Source: Ruminococcaceae bacterium UBA6855 (GTDB taxonomy: Bacteria; Bacillota; Clostridia; Oscillospirales; Acutalibacteraceae). Taken from it: a DNA stretch of 10,662 bases. Of the stretch, positions 1 to 7,940 are shown piece after piece (position 1 is the first letter of the stretch; each line of letters begins with the position of its first letter). The notes below the pieces were generated by a model that saw only the letters and a list, made by a program, of their open reading frames with translations, made no database searches and was not told the DNA's origin. The position numbers and the translations under genes are program-made. Location: assembly GCA_002451755.1 (NCBI GenBank), contig DKDF01000080.1:1-10662 (forward strand), given 5' to 3'.

Positions 1-3000
1 AGATAAACTGCTCGGTCAAAGAAGAAAAACGCGAAGATGCTCCGAAAGAGCCGATGAGCGAACTCGGGCTTGCCAAACTGCTCGTTTCTCTGCGCAGGGA
101 GTTTCCCGCCGCGAACGGATTTTTAAACGATGCAAAGTGCTTCATGCTCGGCGATATGGTGTCCGTCCAGCTAAAGAGCGGCGCGGATGTCATAAACAAT
201 CTCGGCGCACCCAAACGCTTTGCTCAGATGATATTCGAGCGCTTCGGCGAGGATGTCGGCGTTGAGTTCACCGACAGCGGCGCACCCGTTGATGACGGTG
301 AGGTCATGCAGTATCAGGAAGAGCTTGACAGCGGCATACGCAACGCGTTCGCCGACAAAGTCTCGCAGGAAAAAGATCTCAGCAATCTCACGAGAACATA
401 TGACGAATACCCGTTTTCGACGAAATATTCCGTTCCGATCTACGGACCTATAATAAAAACCAAGCCTATGCCCCTGAGTGAGATAGCTTCCGATTCCGGC
501 TCGGTCGTCGTCTGGGGCACCGTCTTTTCTTTCGAGTCGCGCGACACACGCGACGGCAAGAGAAAAATAATCAATTTCTGCATTACAGATAAAACAAATT
601 CATATTCCGTCAAGATATTTGAGCTTGCCGAAAACTGCGAGAGCCTGCTCAAGAATATCAAAGACGGCGTCGCCGTTATGGTCAGAGGCGTTGTCAACTA
701 CGACTCCTATATGAAGTGCGACTGCATAAACGCGCGAGCCATAACGACAATCGATCTTATCGAAAAGAAGGACGATGCGCCCGAGAAGCGCGTCGAGCTC
801 CATTTGCATACCACGATGTCCGCTATGGATGCCGTTTCGAGTGCCACAAAGCTCGTTGAGCGCGCTATAGCGTGGGGACATAAGGCAATAGCCATAACCG
901 ACCACGGCGTTGTTCAGGCGTTCCCCGAAGCCTGTGCCGCGGCAAAGGGCAAGATAAAGATACTCTACGGCATGGAGGGCTATTATTTTGACGACCGTGT
1001 CGTCGATCCTGCCGAGAAGAAAAAGAAATATAACCACATAATCTTCATTGCAAAGAACTATGTTGGACTTAAAAACCTCTATAAAATAATCACAAAATCA
1101 AATCTCGAATATTTCAGCCGCAAGCCCGGTGTCCCGCGCTCGGTTATAGAAGAGTTCCGCGAGGGTATAATTGTCGGCAGCGCGTGCGAACAGGGCGAAG
1201 TTTACCGAGCCATACTTGACGGAAAATCCGACGATGAAGTGCTTGAAATTGCCTCGTTCTACGATTACCTTGAGATACAGCCAAACGGCAACAACGCCTT
1301 CCTTATCAGAGAGGGCAGAGTCAAGGATGCTCAGGGGCTCGAGGATATAAACAAAAAGATAATCGCTACCGCCGACAAGCTCGGCAAGCTCACCGTCGCT
1401 ACCTGCGATGTCCATTTCATGGATAAGAGCGACAGCGTTTTCAGAGAGATTATCATGACCGGTCAGGGCTTTACCGACGCCGCGCAGCAGGCTCCGCTCT
1501 ATTTCAGAACAACGCAGGAGATGCTCGATGAGTTCGCCTATCTCGGCGAGGAGACCGCCCGCGAGGTTGTCATTGAAAACACCAATAAGATAGCCGATAT
1601 GTGCGAGGTTATCCAGCCCATACCGGACGGTACATATCCTCCGCGAATCCCCGGCTCCGATGAAGAACTGCGCGAGATATGCTATAAGCATGTGAAAGAT
1701 ATCTACGGCGACCCTCTGCCGGAATATGTTGAAAAGCGTCTTGAAAAAGAGCTCAGCTCAATTATCGAACACGGCTACGCCGTGCTTTATATCATCGCCC
1801 AGCGACTCGTCAAGTTCTCCATGGATCACGGCTATTATGTCGGCTCGCGAGGATCGGTTGGCTCGTCATTTGTCGCTTTCGCGGCGGAGATATCCGAGGT
1901 CAATCCGCTTATGCCGCACTACCTGTGCAAGCACTGCAAGAAGAGCACCTTCTTCATGGACGGCTCAATCGGTTCGGGCTTCGACCTGCCGCCGAAGAAC
2001 TGCGAGATATGCGGCGAACCGCTCGTCCGCGACGGCCACGATATCCCGTTCGAAACATTCCTCGGTTTCCACGGCGATAAACAGCCCGATATCGACCTTA
2101 ACTTCTCCGGTGATTTCCAGTCGCAGGCGCATAAGTATACCGAAACTCTTTTCGGTGCTAAAAACGTTTTCAAGGCAGGTACAATCGGCACTCTCGCCGA
2201 TAAGACCGCCTACGGCTTCGTCAAGAAATGGCTCGATGAAAAGGGCATGACCGTTCAGCGCGCGGAGGAGGACAGGCTCGTCCAGGGCTGCGTCGGAATA
2301 AAGCGCACAACCGGTCAGCACCCCGGCGGAATGGTCGTTGTGCCGGACTATAAAGAGGCGGAGGACTTCACGCCTATCCAGCATCCTGCGGACGATCCGG
2401 ATAAGGGCACTCGAACAACGCATTTCGACTTCCATGCGCTCCATGATACGATACTCAAGCTTGATATTCTCGGCCACGATGTGCCGACATTCTATAAGCA
2501 TCTTGAAAATCTGACCGGAACATCTGTTATGGACGCCGATGTCTGCGACCCGAAGCTCTATGAGATGCTTTTGACTCCCGAGCCCATGGGTGTAACGGAA
2601 GAGGATATTGACTGCAATACAGGTACATTATCTCTGCCCGAACTCGGAACGCCGTTCGTGCGTCAGATGCTTCTTGACTCAAGACCTAAGAACTTCTCCG
2701 ATATGCTCCAGATATCCGGACTTTCCCACGGCACCGATGTTTGGCTCGGCAACGCAAAAGACCTTATCGATAACGGCACCTGCACCATTTCCGACGTTAT
2801 CGGAACACGAGATAGCATCATGACCTATCTCATACATAATGGTGTCGAGCCGAGCATGGCGTTCAAGATAATGGAGATAACCCGTAAGGGTAAAGCGAAA
2901 AAGCTCCTTACCGACGAACATAAGGCTGCGATGCGCGCGAATAATGTCCCCGAGTGGTATATTGACAGCTGTCTTAAAATAAAATATATGTTCCCGAAGG

Positions 3001-3533
3001 CTCACGCCGCGGCGTATGTTATCGCCGCCATGCGCCTTGCGTGGTATAAGCTCTATTATCCCGTCGAGTACTACGCGACATATATGACTGTCCGCGGCGA
3101 AGACCTTGATACCGTGTCCATCATGGCGGGTCAGGAAGCTGTCAAGAACAAGATGAAATATCTCAAGACAAAGATGAACATGAAGGAAGCCACCGCCAAG
3201 GAGGAGAATATGTTTACTTCTCTCCAGGTCGTCAATGAGATGATGGCGCGCGGAGTGCAGTTCCTCCCGGTCGATGTCTATAATTCCGATGCAAAGGTCT
3301 ATCATATCGAAGACGGTAAGATAAGGCTTCCGTTCTCCGCTCTCGGCGGATGCGGCGGCGTTGCCGCGGAGCAGCTTGCTGCGGCGCGCGATGACGGTGA
3401 GGGCAAGTACCTATCCGTCGAAGATCTGCGCAGACGCGCGAGCGTTTCCAAAACCGTTATCGAGGCTCTCGAGGCGGCGGGCGCACTTGAAGATATCCCG
3501 AAAACCACACAGATAAGCCTCTTTGACATGTAA
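1..3533 (+). CDS. polC: DNA polymerase III alpha subunit, PolC type, lacking the exonuclease domain (5' partial)
   Basis: Replicative DNA polymerase of low-GC Gram-positives. The frame is open from base 3 to the edge, so the Met at 54 is probably internal and the gene starts outside the window. Numbering from that Met: N-terminal domain to about 120; OB fold about 146-236; PHP domain from H250/H252, with D283-H284, E308, H328, C378, D452 and H454; four-Cys zinc finger C625/C628/C650/C653; palm GSRGSVGSS at about 598; catalytic PDIDLNFSG (D679, D681) and LKLDILGHD (D804); YMFPKAHAAAY near 978; C-terminal clamp-binding QISLF at 1153-1157. In B. subtilis PolC (1437 residues) a DEDDh exonuclease of roughly 185 residues interrupts PHP between the strands carrying E308 and H328. 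Here only a short charged linker lies there. The reading frame is intact and no exonuclease motif occurs elsewhere. The polC identity is certain; the domain loss is seen directly. Confidence 0.97.
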   Translation, partial: INCSVKEEKREDAPKEPMSELGLAKLLVSLRREFPAANGFLNDAKCFMLGDMVSVQLKSGADVINNLGAPKRFAQMIFERFGEDVGVEFTDSGAPVDDGEVMQYQEELDSGIRNAFADKVSQEKDLSNLTRTYDEYPFSTKYSVPIYGPIIKTKPMPLSEIASDSGSVVVWGTVFSFESRDTRDGKRKIINFCITDKTNSYSVKIFELAENCESLLKNIKDGVAVMVRGVVNYDSYMKCDCINARAITTIDLIEKKDDAPEKRVELHLHTTMSAMDAVSSATKLVERAIAWGHKAIAITDHGVVQAFPEACAAAKGKIKILYGMEGYYFDDRVVDPAEKKKKYNHIIFIAKNYVGLKNLYKIITKSNLEYFSRKPGVPRSVIEEFREGIIVGSACEQGEVYRAILDGKSDDEVLEIASFYDYLEIQPNGNNAFLIREGRVKDAQGLEDINKKIIATADKLGKLTVATCDVHFMDKSDSVFREIIMTGQGFTDAAQQAPLYFRTTQEMLDEFAYLGEETAREVVIENTNKIADMCEVIQPIPDGTYPPRIPGSDEELREICYKHVKDIYGDPLPEYVEKRLEKELSSIIEHGYAVLYIIAQRLVKFSMDHGYYVGSRGSVGSSFVAFAAEISEVNPLMPHYLCKHCKKSTFFMDGSIGSGFDLPPKNCEICGEPLVRDGHDIPFETFLGFHGDKQPDIDLNFSGDFQSQAHKYTETLFGAKNVFKAGTIGTLADKTAYGFVKKWLDEKGMTVQRAEEDRLVQGCVGIKRTTGQHPGGMVVVPDYKEAEDFTPIQHPADDPDKGTRTTHFDFHALHDTILKLDILGHDVPTFYKHLENLTGTSVMDADVCDPKLYEMLLTPEPMGVTEEDIDCNTGTLSLPELGTPFVRQMLLDSRPKNFSDMLQISGLSHGTDVWLGNAKDLIDNGTCTISDVIGTRDSIMTYLIHNGVEPSMAFKIMEITRKGKAKKLLTDEHKAAMRANNVPEWYIDSCLKIKYMFPKAHAAAYVIAAMRLAWYKLYYPVEYYATYMTVRGEDLDTVSIMAGQEAVKNKMKYLKTKMNMKEATAKEENMFTSLQVVNEMMARGVQFLPVDVYNSDAKVYHIEDGKIRLPFSALGGCGGVAAEQLAAARDDGEGKYLSVEDLRRRASVSKTVIEALEAAGALEDIPKTTQISLFDM

Positions 3534-3581
3534 TCATATAAATTTTCTATGTTTTTGCGGCAATTTTTTGCATTTCGTCTA

Positions 3582-3610
3582 TTGTCTGAACGGCGATTTT
3601 CTGATATTAT
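3582..3610 (+). promoter_or_regulatory. Sigma-A-type promoter with extended -10, upstream of the M20 peptidase
   Basis: TTGTCT at 3582-3587, a 17-base spacer, then TATTAT at 3605-3610, preceded by TGA so that it forms an extended -10 (TGnTATTAT). It lies in the 160-base gap after polC, about 84 bases upstream of the peptidase start. It implies independent transcription of the peptidase-glycerate kinase pair. The call rests on consensus match and spacing only. Confidence 0.6.
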
Positions 3611-3680
3611 TATGTAGATATTTGACTTCGGGCTTTACCGCATCAAAGTGTATATCAATTTGTTTCGCCGCGTGGCGTGA

Positions 3681-3686
3681 AAGGAG
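3681..3686 (+). promoter_or_regulatory. Ribosome binding site that fixes the peptidase start
   Basis: AAGGAG ends 7 bases before the ATG at 3694. The same frame is open upstream to 3523, but that extra stretch lacks a comparable site and overlaps the promoter, so 3694 is the start. Confidence 0.85.
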
Positions 3687-3693
3687 AAAAACA

Positions 3694-5166
3694 ATGGGAC
3701 TCAAAATACTTTACGGCATTCTGATAGCTCTCGGTATTTTTATCGTCATAACCCTCATCAGAGCCATATTCTTTGTCCCCAAGAAGAGGGAGACAAAGCC
3801 TCTTGAAAAAGAGAATGTCGATGTTGAGCGTGTTGCAAAGCACCTGAGCGGTGCTATTCAGATTCCCACCGTATCTTATCCCGAAAAAGATAAGGTCGAC
3901 TGGTCGCAGTTCGAAAAATTCCACAAATTTCTTGAGGAGTCATATCCTCTGCTGCATAAGACCCTCGAGCGCGAGGATATCGCCGAAGCAAGCCTGCTCT
4001 ATCACTGGAAGGGCAAGAACCCCGACCTCGAGCCGATAGCTCTGCTTTCGCATCAGGATGTCGTTCCGATCGAGCCCGGCACCGAGGGCGACTGGACTCA
4101 TGAGCCGTTCAGCGGCTATAACGACGGCGAGTTCATCTGGGGCAGAGGTGCTCTTGATATGAAGAACCACCTTATCTGCGTCATGGAAGCTGTTGAGACT
4201 CTTCTCGAAGAGGGCTATGAGCCTGAGAGAGATGTCTATCTCTGCTTCGGTCACGACGAGGAAGTCGTGGCGTCTGAGAATGCCGGCGCAAAGGCTATTA
4301 TGGAGACGCTCAAGTCCCGCGGAATTCACCTCGACAGCGTTATTGACGAGGGCGGCGCTATTCTGCCCATAAATGTCAAGCATGTCCTCAAGGGCAACCT
4401 TGCCGGTATCGGTATCGCCGAAAAGGGCTATGCCGACTTCTCGATGAGCGTCAGAGCCAAGGGCGGCCATTCTTCTCAGCCCCCGAAGCACAGCGCTATC
4501 GGTAAGATTGCAAATGTCGTCAGAGATGTTGAAAACCATCAGTTCAAGTCGAAGCTTGAGCCGTTCGTTCTCAAGCTCTTCTCAAACCTCGGCAGAAGAA
4601 CTACATATCCCGTCAGAGTCGTTGCCTGCAACCTCTGGCTGCTCAAACCTCTCGCGAAGTTCATCATGGAGCAGATTCCGCCGTCGGCTTCTCTTATCAG
4701 AACCACTACCGGCGTTACTATGGCTGAGGGCAGCCCTGCCGCCAATGTCCTTCCGCAGGAAGCGTCTGTCACAGCGAACTTCCGAATGATGCCCGGCACC
4801 ACCACCGAGGATGTCGAGAAGCATCTGCATAAGGTCATCAAGAACAAGGACGTTGAGATAAAATGCCTCAAGCATAAAGAAGCTTCCAAGTTCTCTTCGA
4901 CCGATTCAAGAGCTTTCAAGGTCATCGAAGAGATATGCGTCAGATCCGATCCCGATGTCATTGTCGCACCGTATCTTGTTATGGGCGGCACCGATGCGTG
5001 CTTCTATGAGCCCGTCTGCGAGAATATCTATCGTTTCGCTCCCTTCCATGTGAGCACGAAGCTTCTTCTCTGCACCCACGCTACCAACGAGCGCTGCCCC
5101 GTTGCTGTTCTTGATGAGGGCGTGTCGTTCTTCAAGAGATATATCAGAATGCTTACAAAAGACTGA
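3694..5166 (+). CDS. M20 family metallopeptidase, carboxypeptidase S / PM20D1-like, N-terminally membrane-anchored
   Basis: A 490-residue dizinc hydrolase that should cleave C-terminal or N-acylated amino acids; the substrate cannot be read from the sequence. Residues about 5-28 form one hydrophobic segment followed by PKKRETK, suggesting a signal anchor. The basic residues on its C-terminal side leave the side of the membrane uncertain. Metal and catalytic residues of the family are present: H120 and D122 (LLSHQDVVP), D155 (WGRGALDMKN), base E189 and ligand E190 (GHDEEV), D218 (IDEGG), H259 of the lid domain (KGGHSSQ) and H462 (CTHATNER). The GGTDA motif at 431-435 and the C-terminal NER region fit the yeast Cps1/PM20D1 branch better than ArgE or DapE, which are soluble and shorter. 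It is first in a unit with the glycerate kinase. An enzyme of this type could scavenge peptides or deacylate N-acyl amino acids. Confidence 0.88.
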   Translation: MGLKILYGILIALGIFIVITLIRAIFFVPKKRETKPLEKENVDVERVAKHLSGAIQIPTVSYPEKDKVDWSQFEKFHKFLEESYPLLHKTLEREDIAEASLLYHWKGKNPDLEPIALLSHQDVVPIEPGTEGDWTHEPFSGYNDGEFIWGRGALDMKNHLICVMEAVETLLEEGYEPERDVYLCFGHDEEVVASENAGAKAIMETLKSRGIHLDSVIDEGGAILPINVKHVLKGNLAGIGIAEKGYADFSMSVRAKGGHSSQPPKHSAIGKIANVVRDVENHQFKSKLEPFVLKLFSNLGRRTTYPVRVVACNLWLLKPLAKFIMEQIPPSASLIRTTTGVTMAEGSPAANVLPQEASVTANFRMMPGTTTEDVEKHLHKVIKNKDVEIKCLKHKEASKFSSTDSRAFKVIEEICVRSDPDVIVAPYLVMGGTDACFYEPVCENIYRFAPFHVSTKLLLCTHATNERCPVAVLDEGVSFFKRYIRMLTKD

Positions 5167-5175
5167 TAAGACAAT

Positions 5176-6291
5176 ATGAATATTCTGCTGTCACCCGATT
5201 CTTTCAAAGGTACGCTGACTTCCTCCGAGGTCTGCGATATAATCGAATCGGCGCTCAGAAACATAATACCCGACTGCAATGTGATAAAGCTCCCCGCTGC
5301 CGATGGCGGCGAGGGGCTTTGCTCAAGTTTTGCAAACTCTAACGACGGCGAGTGGATATCTGCCGATGCCAAAGATCCGTTCGGCTTATTTTTGCGCGCC
5401 GAGTATTATATGCTCAAGAGCGGCGCGGCTGTTATCGAAACCGCCTCCTGCGCCGGGCTTTCGCTCGCGGGCGACAGAGCCGACCCGACCGTTACAACCA
5501 CTTCGGGCGTCGGCATGCTTATACGCGATGCCGTAAATCGCGGCGCGAAGCGTATTATTTTAGGCCTCGGCGGCAGCGCGACTAACGACTGCGGCGCAGG
5601 TATGGCGTCGGAGCTCGGCTTTCGTTTTATAAATAAAAATAACAATTCCTTTGTTCCTGTCGGCGGAACGCTGATAGATGTCGAGCGTATTATTCCGTCC
5701 AAAGAGCCGTTTTGTGTTCCCGTAGTTGCCGCGTGCGATGTCACTAATCCGCTTTTCGGTGCTGATGGCGCGGCTTATGTCTTTGCGCCGCAAAAGGGTG
5801 CGAATACAGAGCAGGTCGAATTGCTCGACCGAGGGCTCCGCCATATGGCTGATGTTCTCAAAAGAGATCTCAACTTCAACTCGGAAAATCTTTCCGGTGC
5901 GGGCGCCGCAGGCGGTCTCGGCGCAGGCGCGGCAGCTTTCCTGAATGCCGAGCTCAGAAGCGGCATAGATATAGTTCTGGACGAATCCGGCTTTGATAAA
6001 CTTGCCGCAGACGCCGATGTAGTTATAACGGGCGAGGGGAGATTCGACTCCCAAAGTGCCAACGGAAAAGTAATGAGCGGAGTGTGCAGAAGAGCTATTA
6101 AAGCGGGAGCAAAAGTTTACGCCGTCTGCGGGTGCGCGTTAAACGACGCCGACCCTGCCGCGCTCGGAATAGAAAAGCTCTTTGTGTCGTCCGACGGAAC
6201 TCACAGCATGGATGAATTGCAGATTTACTGCCGCCACGACTTATTTGACGCGGCAAGTGCCCTTGCAGAAGAAATAATAAAGTTTGATTAA
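5176..6291 (+). CDS. glxK: Glycerate kinase (GarK/GlxK family)
   Basis: A 371-residue cytoplasmic kinase that phosphorylates D-glycerate with ATP, in this family usually at position 2, feeding 2-phosphoglycerate into glycolysis. Family signatures in order: SPDSFKGTLT (6-15), ADGGEG (42-47), GLGGSATNDCGAGM (130-143), CDVTNPLFG (187-195), FAPQKGA (203-209), the glycine-rich GAGAAGGLGAG (241-251) and ITGEGRFDSQSANGK (284-298). Length is normal for the family. The start lies 9 bases after the peptidase stop with only a weak purine-rich site (gataag), so translation is probably coupled to the upstream gene. No glyoxylate, glucarate or serine-pathway gene lies beside it, so the source of glycerate is unknown. 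The symbol is by family; garK would be equally valid. Confidence 0.93.
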   Translation: MNILLSPDSFKGTLTSSEVCDIIESALRNIIPDCNVIKLPAADGGEGLCSSFANSNDGEWISADAKDPFGLFLRAEYYMLKSGAAVIETASCAGLSLAGDRADPTVTTTSGVGMLIRDAVNRGAKRIILGLGGSATNDCGAGMASELGFRFINKNNNSFVPVGGTLIDVERIIPSKEPFCVPVVAACDVTNPLFGADGAAYVFAPQKGANTEQVELLDRGLRHMADVLKRDLNFNSENLSGAGAAGGLGAGAAAFLNAELRSGIDIVLDESGFDKLAADADVVITGEGRFDSQSANGKVMSGVCRRAIKAGAKVYAVCGCALNDADPAALGIEKLFVSSDGTHSMDELQIYCRHDLFDAASALAEEIIKFD

Positions 6292-6301
6292 TTGTTATTT
6301 C

Positions 6302-6330
6302 TTGATTTTTCGATGAATTTGTGATAAAAT
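6302..6330 (+). promoter_or_regulatory. Sigma-A-type promoter with extended -10, upstream of the O-antigen ligase-like gene
   Basis: TTGATT at 6302-6307, a 17-base spacer, then TAAAAT at 6325-6330, preceded by TGA (extended -10). It has the same architecture as the promoter at 3582-3610. It begins 11 bases after the glycerate kinase stop and drives a leader of about 95 bases to the preferred start at 6433. Confidence 0.6.
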
Positions 6331-6423
6331 AAACTGCTAAACATGGGAACTGTATCTGCGGCTTTCGGCAGTATTTTTGACAGCCGATTCGTTTGATGTA
6401 TTGTGAAAATATTTCAGACGATC

Positions 6424-6427
6424 GGAG
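6424..6427 (+). promoter_or_regulatory. Ribosome binding site supporting the start at 6433
   Basis: GGAG lies 5 bases before the ATG at 6433. The alternative GTG at 6403 has no recognisable site upstream, so 6433 is preferred. Confidence 0.5.
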
Positions 6428-6432
6428 AGTCA

Positions 6433-7875
6433 ATGAGGAGCATGAACTTGACAAAAAACGCGAAATTTGAAAGCGTCAGAAAAAATATTGAACATTATCT
6501 TTCCACTGATTGGTTCATGTGGGTTTGCTTCCTTATAGCCTGTTTTATCACCGTCTTGCGTGTGGAGGCTATAGGGCTTCTTATCTTTGCGGCGATTATC
6601 TGCACTATACTCGTTTTCTGCGAGGATGTTATGGTAGCGCTTGAACCGTTTCTTTTGCTCTGCCTCTGCCTTATAAAGTGCAACAATTCTTACGATGAGT
6701 TTATCAAAATGGTCTGGCTTGCCGTCCCGGCAGCGGCGGCCATAATCTTCCATTTCAATTATTATCAGCGCAAGCTGCCTCACGGCGAGCTGTTTTGGCC
6801 GATGCTTGCGGTTTCTGTTGCAGTTACCCTCGGCGGTCTCGGCAAGATAACCGCGAAAGAATATTTCAGCCTGATGCCGATATTCTTCACTCTCGGTCTC
6901 GGCTTCGGTATGCTGCTGTTCTATAATCTCATGAACTCGCACGTCCGCCTGAGAGAAAACTATTCTCTGCCGGATAAGATATCAAAGATAATGATAATTA
7001 TGGGGCTGTTCTGCTGCTTCATGATTCTCGAATATTACGGCGAGCATCTCGATAAGGTGATTTCGACCCACGGACTTCTCGCTTTCCAGTGGCGCAACAA
7101 CGCCTCAACTTTTCTTATCTTCGCTCTGCCGTTTGCGTTCCTGCGCTCGATAAAGGGCAATCATGGCTGGTTCTGGGTCGGTATGCTGTTCTACGGCTGT
7201 ATGATGATAACCGGTTCGCGCGGCGGTGCAATAGTCGGCACTGCGGAAGTCATGATGTGTATGATAGCGCTTCTCTGCCTCGATAAACGCCACAGGATAC
7301 ATAATATTATCATAATAGCCGTCGGAATTGTGATGTTCTTCGTATTCTTCTGGGATCTCATTTATTTCTTCCGCGATATGCTCCTGAGACTTCTCCAGAT
7401 AGACGATAACGAGATAAGAGTCAGGCTCATGCGCCGCGCCGTTGAGGATTTTCTTTCAAATCCTGTCTTTGGCAGAGGACTCGGATATTTCGGCAACAGG
7501 GATGTCCATCATTCCGCAAAAGGCGCGCTGTGTTGGTATCACTCCTCGCCGTTCCAGGTTATCGGCAGCTTCGGTATAGTCGGCATCGCGGCTTACGGAT
7601 ATATATTCGTCGCGCGTATTGTCTACTTTGCGCGCCGCAACACTCTGACGAACAAGTTTATTTTTATCGCATATATCGGCATGCAGCTGATGTCCCTTGT
7701 CAATCCGGGCTTGTTCAGCCCCGTTCCGTATCTTCTGATGATGACGCTGCTGTTTGTCATTATGGATAAGATAAAGGACGACCCCGAGGAGATAAGGCTC
7801 ACGGGAAAGGCGGAGAAAAATCTCCGTCGCTCTAAGAAAAAGTCTGTATCTGCGCAGACAGAAAAAACAGCATAA
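6433..7875 (+). CDS. Polytopic membrane protein of the O-antigen ligase/polymerase (Wzy_C) family
   Basis: A 480-residue integral membrane protein with about 11-13 hydrophobic segments and a basic C-terminal tail (KNLRRSKKK), which should be cytoplasmic. Signatures of the WaaL/Wzy glycan ligase-polymerase superfamily are visible: WRNNAS (220-225), GSRGG (261-265), NPVFGRGLGYFG (343-354), and in the following large loop HSSPFQVIGSFG (370-381), which matches the conserved H-(N/S)-x-x-L-x6-G pattern with Phe for Leu. Such enzymes transfer or polymerise undecaprenyl-linked glycans on the outer face of the membrane. In a Gram-positive this would mean capsular polysaccharide, teichoic-like polymer or glycoprotein glycan. 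No glycosyltransferase or flippase gene is adjacent. A GTG at 6403 would add 10 residues. It has its own promoter and terminator, so it is probably monocistronic. The family call is firm; donor and acceptor are unknown. Confidence 0.8.
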   Translation: MRSMNLTKNAKFESVRKNIEHYLSTDWFMWVCFLIACFITVLRVEAIGLLIFAAIICTILVFCEDVMVALEPFLLLCLCLIKCNNSYDEFIKMVWLAVPAAAAIIFHFNYYQRKLPHGELFWPMLAVSVAVTLGGLGKITAKEYFSLMPIFFTLGLGFGMLLFYNLMNSHVRLRENYSLPDKISKIMIIMGLFCCFMILEYYGEHLDKVISTHGLLAFQWRNNASTFLIFALPFAFLRSIKGNHGWFWVGMLFYGCMMITGSRGGAIVGTAEVMMCMIALLCLDKRHRIHNIIIIAVGIVMFFVFFWDLIYFFRDMLLRLLQIDDNEIRVRLMRRAVEDFLSNPVFGRGLGYFGNRDVHHSAKGALCWYHSSPFQVIGSFGIVGIAAYGYIFVARIVYFARRNTLTNKFIFIAYIGMQLMSLVNPGLFSPVPYLLMMTLLFVIMDKIKDDPEEIRLTGKAEKNLRRSKKKSVSAQTEKTA

Positions 7876-7876
7876 C

Positions 7877-7907
7877 AAAAAGACGGCACATCATTGTGCC
7901 GGTTTTT
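7877..7907 (+). terminator. Rho-independent terminator after the O-antigen ligase-like gene
   Basis: Stem CGGCACA (7884-7890) with TGTGCCG (7895-7901) around a TCAT loop. It is extended by an A-rich 5' flank against a five-T tract (7903-7907). It starts 2 bases after the stop codon. Only about 40 bases separate it from the next start codon. Confidence 0.85.
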
Positions 7908-7933
7908 GCTTGAATAAAAGCTTTAATGGTTTA

Positions 7934-7940
7934 AAGGAGG
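7934..7940 (+). promoter_or_regulatory. Near-perfect ribosome binding site that fixes the AhpD-like start
   Basis: AAGGAGG with 8 bases to the ATG at 7949. It excludes the upstream in-frame TTG at 7910, which sits at the end of the terminator. Confidence 0.9.

Noticed and set aside
54..56. ATG at 54 as the true start of polC
   Set aside because: The frame is open upstream to the window edge. The residues before it are a charged linker with no ribosome site, and PolC normally has roughly 70 or more further N-terminal residues.
984..1040. Frameshift or fragment of the exonuclease left in another frame of polC
   Set aside because: The linker between the PHP strands is too short to hold it, and no DxE or HxxxxxD exonuclease motif appears in other frames nearby.
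2679..3305. Long minus-strand open frames inside polC and other genes (also 3940-4539, 8415-8981)
   Set aside because: They lie wholly inside strongly recognised genes, have no family motifs, and are explained by codon composition of the opposite strand.
3622..3656. TTGACT at 3622 as a second promoter for the peptidase
   Set aside because: The nearest -10-like sequences (TGTATA, TATATC) are 21-23 bases away, too far for a sigma-A promoter.
6356..6376. CTGC/GCAG hairpin followed by T-rich sequence as a terminator or attenuator
   Set aside because: The stem has only four contiguous pairs with an internal mismatch, and the T run is interrupted.
6403..6432. GTG at 6403 as the start of the ligase-like gene
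   Set aside because: No ribosome site precedes it, while GGAG precedes the ATG at 6433. It cannot be fully excluded.
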